From an uncultured Kineothrix sp. (GTDB taxonomy: Bacteria; Bacillota; Clostridia; Lachnospirales; Lachnospiraceae): DNA of 64,000 nucleotides. The stretch spans positions 15,907 to 79,906 of the forward strand of contig CAJUSR010000018.1 of NCBI GenBank assembly GCA_910588855.1, written 5' to 3'. The translations under genes were made by a program, and so were the position numbers. The stretch's first letter is position 1, and the number at the start of each line of letters is the position of its first letter. Shown piece after piece: positions 17,454 to 25,136 of this stretch. The notes under the pieces are model-generated. The model was not told the DNA's origin, made no database searches, and worked only from the letters and a program-made list of their open reading frames with translations.

Positions 17454-17662
17454 AAAAAAACCTCCTTCGTAATTGCAAATCACTTGGAGGGGTTCCATTT
17501 CAGGATTTTATGTTCCACTCAACAGGCAGCAGGGCAAATCCCGGCTTCGGCATTCTCCGCCAACGCAGAACCGATGGAGTCACTTACCATATCCCCATCC
17601 TTTGCCTGCCGTTCCGGTTTAAAACGGCTTTACCTATTCCCCGCAAAATCAAATGTTCCATA
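17454..17662 (-). promoter_or_regulatory. Long expression platform between TPP riboswitch and thiT
   Basis: About 210 bases separate the aptamer from thiT. The aptamer's 3' side (GGATTTTATG, as CATAAAATCC on the plus strand at 17659-17668) can pair with its complement lower down (17503-17512), and CCCCTCC just before the gene can pair with GGAGG of the ribosome binding site. These pairings could convert ligand binding into blocked translation. This is inference from complementarity. Confidence 0.5.
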
Positions 17663-17757
17663 AAATCCCGCTTCCCTTCGCCAGTATTATCTGGATCAGG
17701 TTATGAGGGTTAGAATCTTTGTCAGACTCAATCTCAGCAAATGCTCCCCTAGCGATT
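17663..17757 (-). promoter_or_regulatory. TPP (thi-box) riboswitch
   Basis: On the minus strand the conserved thi-box elements appear in order: AGGGGAGC, GCTGAGATTGAGT, AACCCTCATAACCTGATC, CAGATAATACTGGCGAAGG and GAAGCGGG, with flanking complementary P1 arms. The match to the class consensus (CTGAGA ... CCTGATC ... GGATAATGCCAGCGAAGG) is near complete. It precedes thiT and sits just after a strong promoter. Confidence 0.95.
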
Positions 17758-17778
17758 TATGTTATTTTATCCGTGTTT

Positions 17779-17807
17779 ACTATACCTTTTCCTAAAAGGT
17801 TTGTCAA
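17779..17807 (-). promoter_or_regulatory. Promoter of the thiT transcript
   Basis: A perfect -35 TTGACA (17802-17807), 17-base spacer and -10 TATAGT (17779-17784) on the minus strand. The expected start is about 20 bases upstream of the riboswitch. Confidence 0.75.
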
Positions 17808-17818
17808 GGATTGAGGGC

Positions 17819-19495
17819 TCACATCTCCTTTCCCTTTCTCCCCCATATCCCTTTCATCAAACAAATCTCAGCCTTACTGATGTTTTCCGGCTTTTCCGTC
17901 CTCAGCACAAAACATCCCTCTGTGGAAGAGTTGTAAAATAGTTTTGTTCCTACTGCCTCTCCATCGTTTACATAAACCTCCACTACCCGGCGATCCACAT
18001 AAATTTCCAGACTGGCAGCTTTCTCCACATCTGCCAGAAAGCATATCCCTTGGCTTCTGACCCCTTTTGTTTCTATCCGAAGCCCCTGTCCGTCATTCAG
18101 AAGCGAAATCTCTTTTTCTCCATCTTTCCCCAAAAGAATGGCAAATTCCGTATCCTCCGAAAAATGGATTTTGGCCCGGTACGCATTGCCTTCTATCCGA
18201 TGAAGCTGCAGGCACTCCCCTTTCCCAAGGTATATTTCCTTCCCTTTTAATATCTCTATTTCCTCCACCGGCTTCATATACAGCTTATTGTTCCTGATAT
18301 GAAGCTGCCTTGGCAGCGTCATGCTTCCATACGCCCCATTTTCCCTCTCTATATGTTCCTCATAAAAATCAGAAACCCATCCGATGCTAATCCTGCGCTC
18401 GCCATGCTCAAAACTTTGCATCGCATAACAGTTGCCCCCAAAATCAAACCACCCACTGTTTTCCACCTGCAGCCTTTGTTCCCTAAAATCCCCTATATAA
18501 TATCTGCTCATCTGAAGTCTGCCGCACTCGTCATGATGATGCATCCATGCCCCAATCGCCAGATATTTCCCGTCCAATTCCATAAAGTCCGGGCATTCAA
18601 AACACCTTATGCCGCTGCTTTCTTCCACCAACAGCGGATGCAAATACTTCCAATGCTCCATATCTTTCGATTCATACAAAAGGATAGTCCCCTTCCCCTT
18701 TATGGCACTGGCAAGCACCATATACCAATGCCCTCCGATTTCTAATACTTTAGGATCCCTAAAGTCAAAAGAAGCATCCTCCGGGCGTTTTCCAATAATG
18801 CATTTTTCCTCTGTAAAGTGAATCATGTCTTTGCTTCGCATCATCCACTGCTGCTGCAATGTTTCTTCGCAGTCATTATGAGGCCCTATATGGCGGGTAA
18901 AATAAAAAATAACTTCATCCCCTTCCACAACGGCACAGCCGGAAAAAGCGCCTCCTACCAATTCTTCGGGATTCTTCAGAATCTCATCCTGCGGCGCCAA
19001 CGCCACCGGAAGATGAACCCAATGAACCAAATCTTTGCTGACAGCATGTCCCCAGTACATATTGGACCATTTCTGCCGGTGAGGGTTAAATTGATAAAAC
19101 ATATGGTAATATCCCTGAAACCAGCATAGCCCGTTAGGGTCGTTCATCCAGTTTTTCCAAGGCGTAAAATGATAAGTTTCACGGATGGGGGAATCGTAGT
19201 GTATGCCTTCCTCCACCGGAAGGAATCTGCCGCTTTGCCTTTCCTGTTCCAGATATTCCACCCCGGTTTCCAATATTTTTTCGTTCCCGCTTAAATAGCA
19301 AAGAGTCACATCACATGTACCCCTTTCTATTTCATATTCCGTATCCGGCTCCACAGGAAACTTCAGCCATGTATAATAAGCTGTTTCCGCCTCTTTCTCC
19401 ATGCTGTTTCTTTGGGCAGAAACCACTTTGATTTTTCCTCCCTTTTCTCTGGCCCTGGCAAAAATCTCCAGACATGTATATTGCTGTGTATTCAT
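17819..19495 (-). CDS. GH32 family beta-fructosidase (sucrose/fructan hydrolase)
   Basis: A 558-residue cytosolic enzyme (no signal peptide) that hydrolyses terminal beta-fructosides such as sucrose, sucrose-6-phosphate or short fructans. The GH32 triad is visible: nucleophile Asp119 in WMNDPNG, the transition-state stabiliser Asp in FRDPKV, and acid/base Glu in ECPDF, on a five-bladed propeller followed by a beta-sandwich (about 400-550). About 105 residues precede the catalytic module, longer than usual and of no recognised family. GGAAGAGG lies upstream of the ATG. No PTS or ABC gene adjoins it, so the substrate's entry route is unknown. It is transcribed from the LacI-operator promoter at 19793. 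Confidence 0.92.
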   Translation of the reverse strand: MNTQQYTCLEIFARAREKGGKIKVVSAQRNSMEKEAETAYYTWLKFPVEPDTEYEIERGTCDVTLCYLSGNEKILETGVEYLEQERQSGRFLPVEEGIHYDSPIRETYHFTPWKNWMNDPNGLCWFQGYYHMFYQFNPHRQKWSNMYWGHAVSKDLVHWVHLPVALAPQDEILKNPEELVGGAFSGCAVVEGDEVIFYFTRHIGPHNDCEETLQQQWMMRSKDMIHFTEEKCIIGKRPEDASFDFRDPKVLEIGGHWYMVLASAIKGKGTILLYESKDMEHWKYLHPLLVEESSGIRCFECPDFMELDGKYLAIGAWMHHHDECGRLQMSRYYIGDFREQRLQVENSGWFDFGGNCYAMQSFEHGERRISIGWVSDFYEEHIERENGAYGSMTLPRQLHIRNNKLYMKPVEEIEILKGKEIYLGKGECLQLHRIEGNAYRAKIHFSEDTEFAILLGKDGEKEISLLNDGQGLRIETKGVRSQGICFLADVEKAASLEIYVDRRVVEVYVNDGEAVGTKLFYNSSTEGCFVLRTEKPENISKAEICLMKGIWGRKGKEM

Positions 19496-19555
19496 TTTCT
19501 CTATTCCTCTTCCTTTCCAATCCTTTTCTTATCTATTAAGATTCTGGTGTCCAAA

Positions 19556-19749
19556 CAATGTCATTTAGTTAACGGTACCGGACGCCGTGAGGAACATAAA
19601 ATGCCCCGTCACCACGCTTTCGCTCGGTAAAAAGCGTAACGGACACTAAACTCGTGAGGAACCTCGTTAAGTGCCGACGCTTTTTAACGGGTTCCTTGCG
19701 CATTTTATGTTCCTCACGGCTGAATCAAGGCGCTAACTAAATGACATTG
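19556..19749. mobile_element. Palindromic insertion, family C (194 bp) with target-site duplication
   Basis: The element starts CAATGTCATTTAGTTAACG and ends with the inverse (GCTAACTAAATGACATTG); further in, GCCGTGAGGAACATAAAATG is mirrored near the right end. It is flanked on both sides by the direct repeat GGTGTCCAAA (19546-19555 and 19750-19759), the mark of an insertion. It encodes no protein. It lies in the leader between the GH32 promoter and start codon. Confidence 0.85.
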
Positions 19750-19769
19750 GGTGTCCAAAGTTCTGTTTT

Positions 19770-19787
19770 TATGGAACCCGTTCCATA
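19770..19787 (-). promoter_or_regulatory. LacI-family operator
   Basis: TATGGAAC-CC-GTTCCATA is an 18-base palindrome with eight-base perfect arms and a two-base centre, the form expected for a LacI-family dimer. It begins six bases downstream of the GH32 -10 box, so a bound repressor would cover the transcription start. The adjacent LacI-type gene is the obvious candidate ligand. Confidence 0.75.
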
Positions 19788-19792
19788 TTTTG

Positions 19793-19821
19793 ATAGTAGA
19801 ATAATCCGGGCAAATTGTCAA
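19793..19821 (-). promoter_or_regulatory. Promoter of the GH32 gene
   Basis: A perfect -35 TTGACA (19816-19821), 17-base spacer and -10 TACTAT (19793-19798) on the minus strand, immediately followed by the operator. Confidence 0.8.
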
Positions 19822-19854
19822 TCACATCCTTCATTTTTTCCCCCGGATTCAAAA

Positions 19855-19894
19855 AAGCCGGTTTCTACTATACAAAATGCATAAAAACCGGCTT
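19855..19894 (-). terminator. Rho-independent terminator of the LacI-type gene
   Basis: AAGCCGGTTT pairs with AAACCGGCTT over ten bases around a 20-base loop, followed on the minus strand by a T run (CTTTTTTG). It lies about 70 bases past the end of the regulator gene and insulates it from the GH32 promoter. Confidence 0.8.
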
Positions 19895-19961
19895 CCTTTC
19901 AATATTATTATTTATTTTCCACAATCCACATCTACATAATTTATACCAATTTGTAAAATAT

Positions 19962-20963
19962 CTATAAAATAGATGCCCCGTTTTCCGGTAAAGTGGTTTG
20001 CCCAAACTGGATATCCACATCCAAAATCTGCCTGTGGGGCACATTCTTCCTCTGCTCCACCCTATCCAGAAGTGTATTTACGGATACTTCCGCCAACAAT
20101 TCTACATTTTGCCTAATAGACGTAACAACCGGGTAAACCATCCTCGTAATACTGGTGGCATCAAATCCCACAAAACAAATATCTTCCGGTATTTTCATCC
20201 CACGCTGCAACGCCACATTCATACACGCCACAGCCCCTAAATCCCCGCCGAATACACCGTCAATATCAGGATGTTTTTTCAGGATTTTTTGCGCCATCCC
20301 ATAATAAGCATCCCACTCAAAAGTATTCCAATCCATCGCTTCCTGCAAGACCTGTACATGTTCCCCTTCCAATATCTCCTGAAACGTCACATGGCGCTCA
20401 TTTGCAAAAATGTTCGGCGACACACCGGAAATCTGAAGCACCTTTTTGCAATGATTGCAAAGCATCAATTCCGCCGCCAGTCTCCCACCCATCACATGGT
20501 TCGAGCCTACAATAGGAATCTGCGGCCCGAAATCCCGGTCAATAGATACAATCGGCTTTTTCTGCCTTAAATATTCCTCCCCATCTAAACAATGGGAACC
20601 GGTGATTATTCCATCTACCATATTCCGTTCCAGCATATCCAAGTATTCGCGTTCCCTGTCACTAATGCCCACCGCATTGCAAATCATAGTCTTATAGCCC
20701 TGCCGGTATAGCTCCATTTCAATATTTTTAGCCAAACAAGAAAAGAACGGGTGGTCTAGGTCAGGTACTATCAGACCTACTATCCCGCTCCGGTTCCGAT
20801 ACAAATTCCTTGCCAGTTCATTTGGGGTATATTCCAGCTTCCGCACTGCTTTCTCAATTTTTTTCATCGTCGCCGGAGCAACATACCCCGTTTTGTTTAA
20901 AGCACGCGATACCGTACCGACCCCCACTCCCGCTTCCTTTGCCACATCTCTGATACTTGACAT
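19962..20963 (-). CDS. LacI family transcriptional regulator
   Basis: The 333-residue repressor starts with the LacI helix-turn-helix IRDVAKEAGVGVGTVSRAL and hinge helix (YTPNELARNLYRNRS), then a periplasmic-binding-like effector domain (about 60-330, including IVGLIVPDLDHPFFS, DGIITGSHCL and DVDIQFGQTTLP). It most likely represses the neighbouring GH32 gene through the palindrome at 19770, with a sugar or sugar phosphate as inducer. The arrangement (regulator, terminator, promoter, operator, hydrolase on one strand) supports this. Upstream (20964-21157) I see no further gene or clear signal. Confidence 0.92.
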   Translation of the reverse strand: MSSIRDVAKEAGVGVGTVSRALNKTGYVAPATMKKIEKAVRKLEYTPNELARNLYRNRSGIVGLIVPDLDHPFFSCLAKNIEMELYRQGYKTMICNAVGISDREREYLDMLERNMVDGIITGSHCLDGEEYLRQKKPIVSIDRDFGPQIPIVGSNHVMGGRLAAELMLCNHCKKVLQISGVSPNIFANERHVTFQEILEGEHVQVLQEAMDWNTFEWDAYYGMAQKILKKHPDIDGVFGGDLGAVACMNVALQRGMKIPEDICFVGFDATSITRMVYPVVTSIRQNVELLAEVSVNTLLDRVEQRKNVPHRQILDVDIQFGQTTLPENGASIL

Positions 20964-21157
20964 TCTACCGCCCCCGGCACGCTCAATATTCTGTGTTCAG
21001 GATATCATACGGCAATTTATCCGTCAATATCCTCCCTTTTCCACCGACGAAATCAATTGCCCGTTTTCCAATATCCAAATCCAATTATCCCTTTTTCCCC
21101 ACCCTTTCACTTCCTCCAACGCTTCCATATTCACTAAAATCCGTATTAAAACATACT

Positions 21158-21317
21158 GATTATAAAATATTTTGATTACAAAATACTCTGATTATAAATA
21201 TATTCTGATTACAAAAATACCCTACAATTACAAAATACAATAACTACAAAAATACCCTGATTACTAAATTATGCTGTTTGCAAAAATAACAATCAAAAAA
21301 TATATCAATTACAATGC
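21158..21317. repeat. AT-rich degenerate tandem repeat, 15-17 bp unit
   Basis: About ten units based on TGATTACAAAATAC follow one another (near 21158, 21173, 21189, 21206, 21223, 21241, 21258, 21275, 21291 and 21305), with drift in sequence and length. The array reaches into the last codons of addA. It lies in the spacer between addA and the LacI-type gene. Neither CRISPR spacing nor coding potential is present. Confidence 0.7.
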
Positions 21318-24300
21318 AATTTCTTCATGAAGCCGGAAGGAATAAATGATTTTCTCTTTCACCTTCTTGCCTGTCAGCTGCTGCAGCGCCCTTGCATAAT
21401 ATTCCAACTGTATCCGGTACTTCTCTATCAGCTCTTTTCCCGCATCTACCCGGTCTGTCTTATAATCCGCCACAACGATTTCCCCGTCCTCTTCAAAATA
21501 AACGTCTATAATCCCCTGTATCAGCACAAGTTCCTCAGAGGGGAAATCCCCATTCAATTCTTTTGCCGGAATCCCCAGCACAAACGGTTTCTCCCGGTAA
21601 AGGCATCCTTGTTTCTCCGCCGCAGCCATCCGCCTTGCCAAATCCGAAGAAAGGAACGTTTTGATTGCAGAAACGGATATAACTTCCGCATATTCCGGGC
21701 TGAGCATCCCTTCCTGCTGCATTTTCTTTATCTGTTCTTCCACCGGCTCTGCCCCAGCCCCAAAATCCATCAATTCCATTGCCTTATGGAAGGCGCTGCC
21801 TCTGTCCTTGCCCCCAAGGGCTTCTTCCTGCTTCATAAATTTGGGGATATAGGGTATCACGGTCTCTTCTTCATATAAACGGAAAGAAAAATCCTGCTCC
21901 TCTATTTGCCCTGCTTTTTTCAATTCCGACACAGTCGTCTTCGTATATAAATCCGCCAAATTGCTATATTGATAGGCACTGTCGAATATCTTCGACAGAT
22001 TTGCCATAAGCCCGCTATCCGTATCCGTCATGGGGTTGGAGCATTCCAGCCTCTTTCTCAAATTTTCCGCCAATATCTGCTCTCTCACATCCATTGCCTG
22101 CCATTCTTCATCCCCAAGGATTTTTATCTCCATTTGTGCCTTCCACTTCCATGAGTTTTCCGGTTTTTTGGGTATTTCCAAGCCACACGACTCCCAAAGG
22201 GGTTCCATTGCCGGATGCACGCAAAGCGCCGGAAGCAGGAAGTCAAGGTAGCTCCCTGCCCCCGCCAGTTCCCCATACATAAGCCGCCCAAAACCGCGCA
22301 TAGCAATCGGGATTAACATGGCCAGTTTCTTCTCCGGTTTGTCAATCATCCCCGTCAGTATGAGCTTTTCCTTTGCACGGGTCAGCGCCACATACAATAC
22401 TCTAAGTTCTTCCCCCAAATTGTCCAGCCGCATTTTTTCACCGATTATATTTTTCCTTACAGTCTTCCCTTGCAGCCTCCGCTCCACATCTACATAATCC
22501 GCGCCAATACCCATATCCACATCTGCAATCATCTTACCGTTTATATCCTGCATGTTGAATTTCTTAGCCAGCCCGCTGACAAAGCAGATAGGAAACTCCA
22601 ACCCCTTGCTCTTATGGATACTCATAATCCGCACTACATCCGCATTCTCGTCCAGAATATTGGCTTCTCCATAATCCACTTCATATTTCTCCAACTGCTC
22701 CATATAGCGGATGAAATGAAACAACCCATAGTAACTGGTCTGCTCAAAAGCAGCCGCTTTTTCCAAAAGCATCTGTACGTTCGCCTTCCGCTGCCCTCCG
22801 CCCGGCAATGCGGCAATATAATGCAGATACCCCGTCCTTATCACAATTTCCTGCAATAGCTCATGGATAGGCATATAGACTGTTTTATCCCTGTATTCTT
22901 CCAGAAACGACAAAAACCGTTGGATTTTTATTTGCAATTCCCCTTCCTTTTCCGCCTGTTCTTTGATGCAAAAATACAAGCCCTTCCCCTTGTCTTCCAC
23001 AGCCCCCCGTATCCGGGCAATCTCTTCATCGGAAAACCCGCCGAAAAAGGACTTCAGCACGCCAAATAACGGAATATCCTGCCTTGGGTTATCCAATACT
23101 TGCAAAAACTGCAAAAGGGTCCTTATTTCCCTAGCCGCAAAATATCCTGTCTTCGACAGGACATGGGAAGGAATCCCTTCTTCCTTCAGGATGCTTTTAA
23201 AATCCTCATCCCAGCCCGCATTGGTACGAAGAAGGATAACGATATCTTTATAACAGGCTTTCCGCAATTCCCCGCTCTCCTTATCGGTCACAGGGAAATG
23301 CCCTACCAGTTCTTTAATACGCTTTGCCACAGCATAAGCCTCCCTTTGCCGGTCGGACAATATTTTCCCATCCTCCGGCAAATCCTCCTCCGGCTCAATG
23401 GCATACCCGTTTTCTTCCGGTTCCGTTCTGCCGTCCTTTTCCCCCTTCCGAATCAACAGCAATTCTGTCTGGTATACCGGACTGCCTTCCGGCTGTGGCG
23501 GCAGGGGATACGACGCGCCCGGATAAAGCGCAGCCTCTTCGTCATATTCTACGCCCCCCAATTCCCTTCCCATAATCCGGGAAAATATATAATTCACGCT
23601 ATCCAGCGTTTCCGGCCTGCTGCGGAAGTTTTTATGTAGGTCAATCCGCCTTTTCCCTTCCCCCTCCTTTCCGTACTCTTCAAACTTTTCCATAAAGATT
23701 TCCGGCCGGGCCAAACGGAACTTATAGATGCTTTGCTTCACATCCCCTACCATAAACCGGTTGAACCGACCGCTTTCTTCGCCCGAAATGCTTTCCAGAA
23801 GCATTTCCTGCACCAGATTGCTGTCCTGGTACTCGTCAATCAATATCTCTTCAAAATAATCCCGGTAATCCAATGCCGTCCAGCTTGGTTCATAGGTTTT
23901 CGCTCCCCCTTCTTTCCTCCCTTCTTCCCCCTCTTCCTTTTCCCCCTTCCGTACCAAGATGGAAAGGGCAAGATGCTCCATATCCGAAAAATCAATAATA
24001 TTGTTCTCTCTTTTCTTCCTATCCAGGGCTTCCTTAAAGGCAAGGGTCAGATTTATCAAAGTGCAAACCGCGCCGCCGCTCCCCCTCATATATTCCAACA
24101 CCGTTTCCGGCGGAGCGGGAAAATACTTCCCGCAGATACGTTTTATTGTGTCTTTGATTCCTTTGCGGATTTCCTGTATTATTTCCCTTTTTGTTTTGGA
24201 AACACTGTCGTCCTTTTTCGCTGGCAGCCTGCCGAAAGCTATCCCCTGATACAAGGCATACCCTTCCCCATATCGCTTTATTTCCACCAACTTACGTAAA

Positions 24301-25070
24301 TTTTCCGCCTCTTTCTCCAGCACTTCCCCATACATATAAGGTCCATCCGGCTGCTGGCAGGTTTTTATGCATTCCTCTATCCGCAACAAACAGTCCTTTG
24401 CCATAAGCATGGCCTGTTCCATCCCATAACGGATAAACTCTGCCTGTTCCAATTCCTCCAGGCTCCCAATCCCATAGTCGCCCTTCCTCTCTTCTAACCA
24501 TTCCTCCGGCCAGGGATTACTCTCCGCGAACTGGTAAAGCTTTAAAATATGCCCTTCGATTGCGCTATCCGTATTCCCCGTGCTGAAATATTCCACACAA
24601 TGTAAAAATTCCTCTTCTTTACGGGCGAACCTTTCTTCCAACAGCTCTTTCATTACATCCTGTTTCATCAACTTCAGTTCCCCCTCGTCCGCCACGCGGA
24701 ATCCCGAGTCTAAACCGATGTCATTAAAATTATTCCTGATAATGAACATACAAAAGCTGTCGATTGTGGTAATCTGGGCATTGTGGACTAGTGTTGCCTG
24801 TTTTTGCAAATGCTCATTTTCCGGCTCGCTTTCCAGCCTTTTCGCAATGGCTGCGCCAATCCTCTCCCGCATCTCCGCCGCCGCCGCATTGGTAAAAGTC
24901 ACCACCAAAAGCCTGTCGATATCCACAGGCTTTTCCTTATCGCTTATCATCTTTACAATCCGTTCCGTCAAAACCGCCGTTTTTCCTGAGCCTGCCGCCG
25001 CCGACACCAGAACATTGCTTCCTCTCGCATCAATTACCTGCTGCTGCTCCTTCGTATATGTAATCCCCAT
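21309..25070 (-). CDS. addA: Helicase-nuclease AddAB, subunit AddA
   Basis: This 1253-residue protein is the UvrD-type helicase and nuclease subunit of the AddAB complex, which resects double-strand DNA ends and loads recombination at Chi-like sites. Seen: Walker A AAGSGKT (25-31), motif Ia VTFTNAAAAEM, Walker B LIDEYQDSN, the motif IV-VI set (DVKQSIYKFRLARP, MSIHKSKGLEFP, LYVALTRAK), and a C-terminal RecB-type nuclease with IQGIIDVYF and VVADYKTDRVD. Length matches the family (about 1230). It lies 66 bases after addB, same strand, as usual in Bacillota. The 3' end runs into the AT-rich repeat array. Confidence 0.97.
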   Translation of the reverse strand: MGITYTKEQQQVIDARGSNVLVSAAAGSGKTAVLTERIVKMISDKEKPVDIDRLLVVTFTNAAAAEMRERIGAAIAKRLESEPENEHLQKQATLVHNAQITTIDSFCMFIIRNNFNDIGLDSGFRVADEGELKLMKQDVMKELLEERFARKEEEFLHCVEYFSTGNTDSAIEGHILKLYQFAESNPWPEEWLEERKGDYGIGSLEELEQAEFIRYGMEQAMLMAKDCLLRIEECIKTCQQPDGPYMYGEVLEKEAENLRKLVEIKRYGEGYALYQGIAFGRLPAKKDDSVSKTKREIIQEIRKGIKDTIKRICGKYFPAPPETVLEYMRGSGGAVCTLINLTLAFKEALDRKKRENNIIDFSDMEHLALSILVRKGEKEEGEEGRKEGGAKTYEPSWTALDYRDYFEEILIDEYQDSNLVQEMLLESISGEESGRFNRFMVGDVKQSIYKFRLARPEIFMEKFEEYGKEGEGKRRIDLHKNFRSRPETLDSVNYIFSRIMGRELGGVEYDEEAALYPGASYPLPPQPEGSPVYQTELLLIRKGEKDGRTEPEENGYAIEPEEDLPEDGKILSDRQREAYAVAKRIKELVGHFPVTDKESGELRKACYKDIVILLRTNAGWDEDFKSILKEEGIPSHVLSKTGYFAAREIRTLLQFLQVLDNPRQDIPLFGVLKSFFGGFSDEEIARIRGAVEDKGKGLYFCIKEQAEKEGELQIKIQRFLSFLEEYRDKTVYMPIHELLQEIVIRTGYLHYIAALPGGGQRKANVQMLLEKAAAFEQTSYYGLFHFIRYMEQLEKYEVDYGEANILDENADVVRIMSIHKSKGLEFPICFVSGLAKKFNMQDINGKMIADVDMGIGADYVDVERRLQGKTVRKNIIGEKMRLDNLGEELRVLYVALTRAKEKLILTGMIDKPEKKLAMLIPIAMRGFGRLMYGELAGAGSYLDFLLPALCVHPAMEPLWESCGLEIPKKPENSWKWKAQMEIKILGDEEWQAMDVREQILAENLRKRLECSNPMTDTDSGLMANLSKIFDSAYQYSNLADLYTKTTVSELKKAGQIEEQDFSFRLYEEETVIPYIPKFMKQEEALGGKDRGSAFHKAMELMDFGAGAEPVEEQIKKMQQEGMLSPEYAEVISVSAIKTFLSSDLARRMAAAEKQGCLYREKPFVLGIPAKELNGDFPSEELVLIQGIIDVYFEEDGEIVVADYKTDRVDAGKELIEKYRIQLEYYARALQQLTGKKVKEKIIYSFRLHEEIAL

Positions 25071-25136
25071 ACTCTTACCATGCCCTTTCTGAAAATCGAA
25101 AATGCAAAACCGGCAATCCCTTCTGCCGCAATATCA

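Noticed and set aside
21158..21317. Possible CRISPR array
   Set aside because: Units are 15-17 bases, contiguous and degenerate, with no unique spacers and no cas genes in the window.
23733..24299. Long frames opposite addA and addB
   Set aside because: Antisense shadows of well-conserved genes with no start signals.
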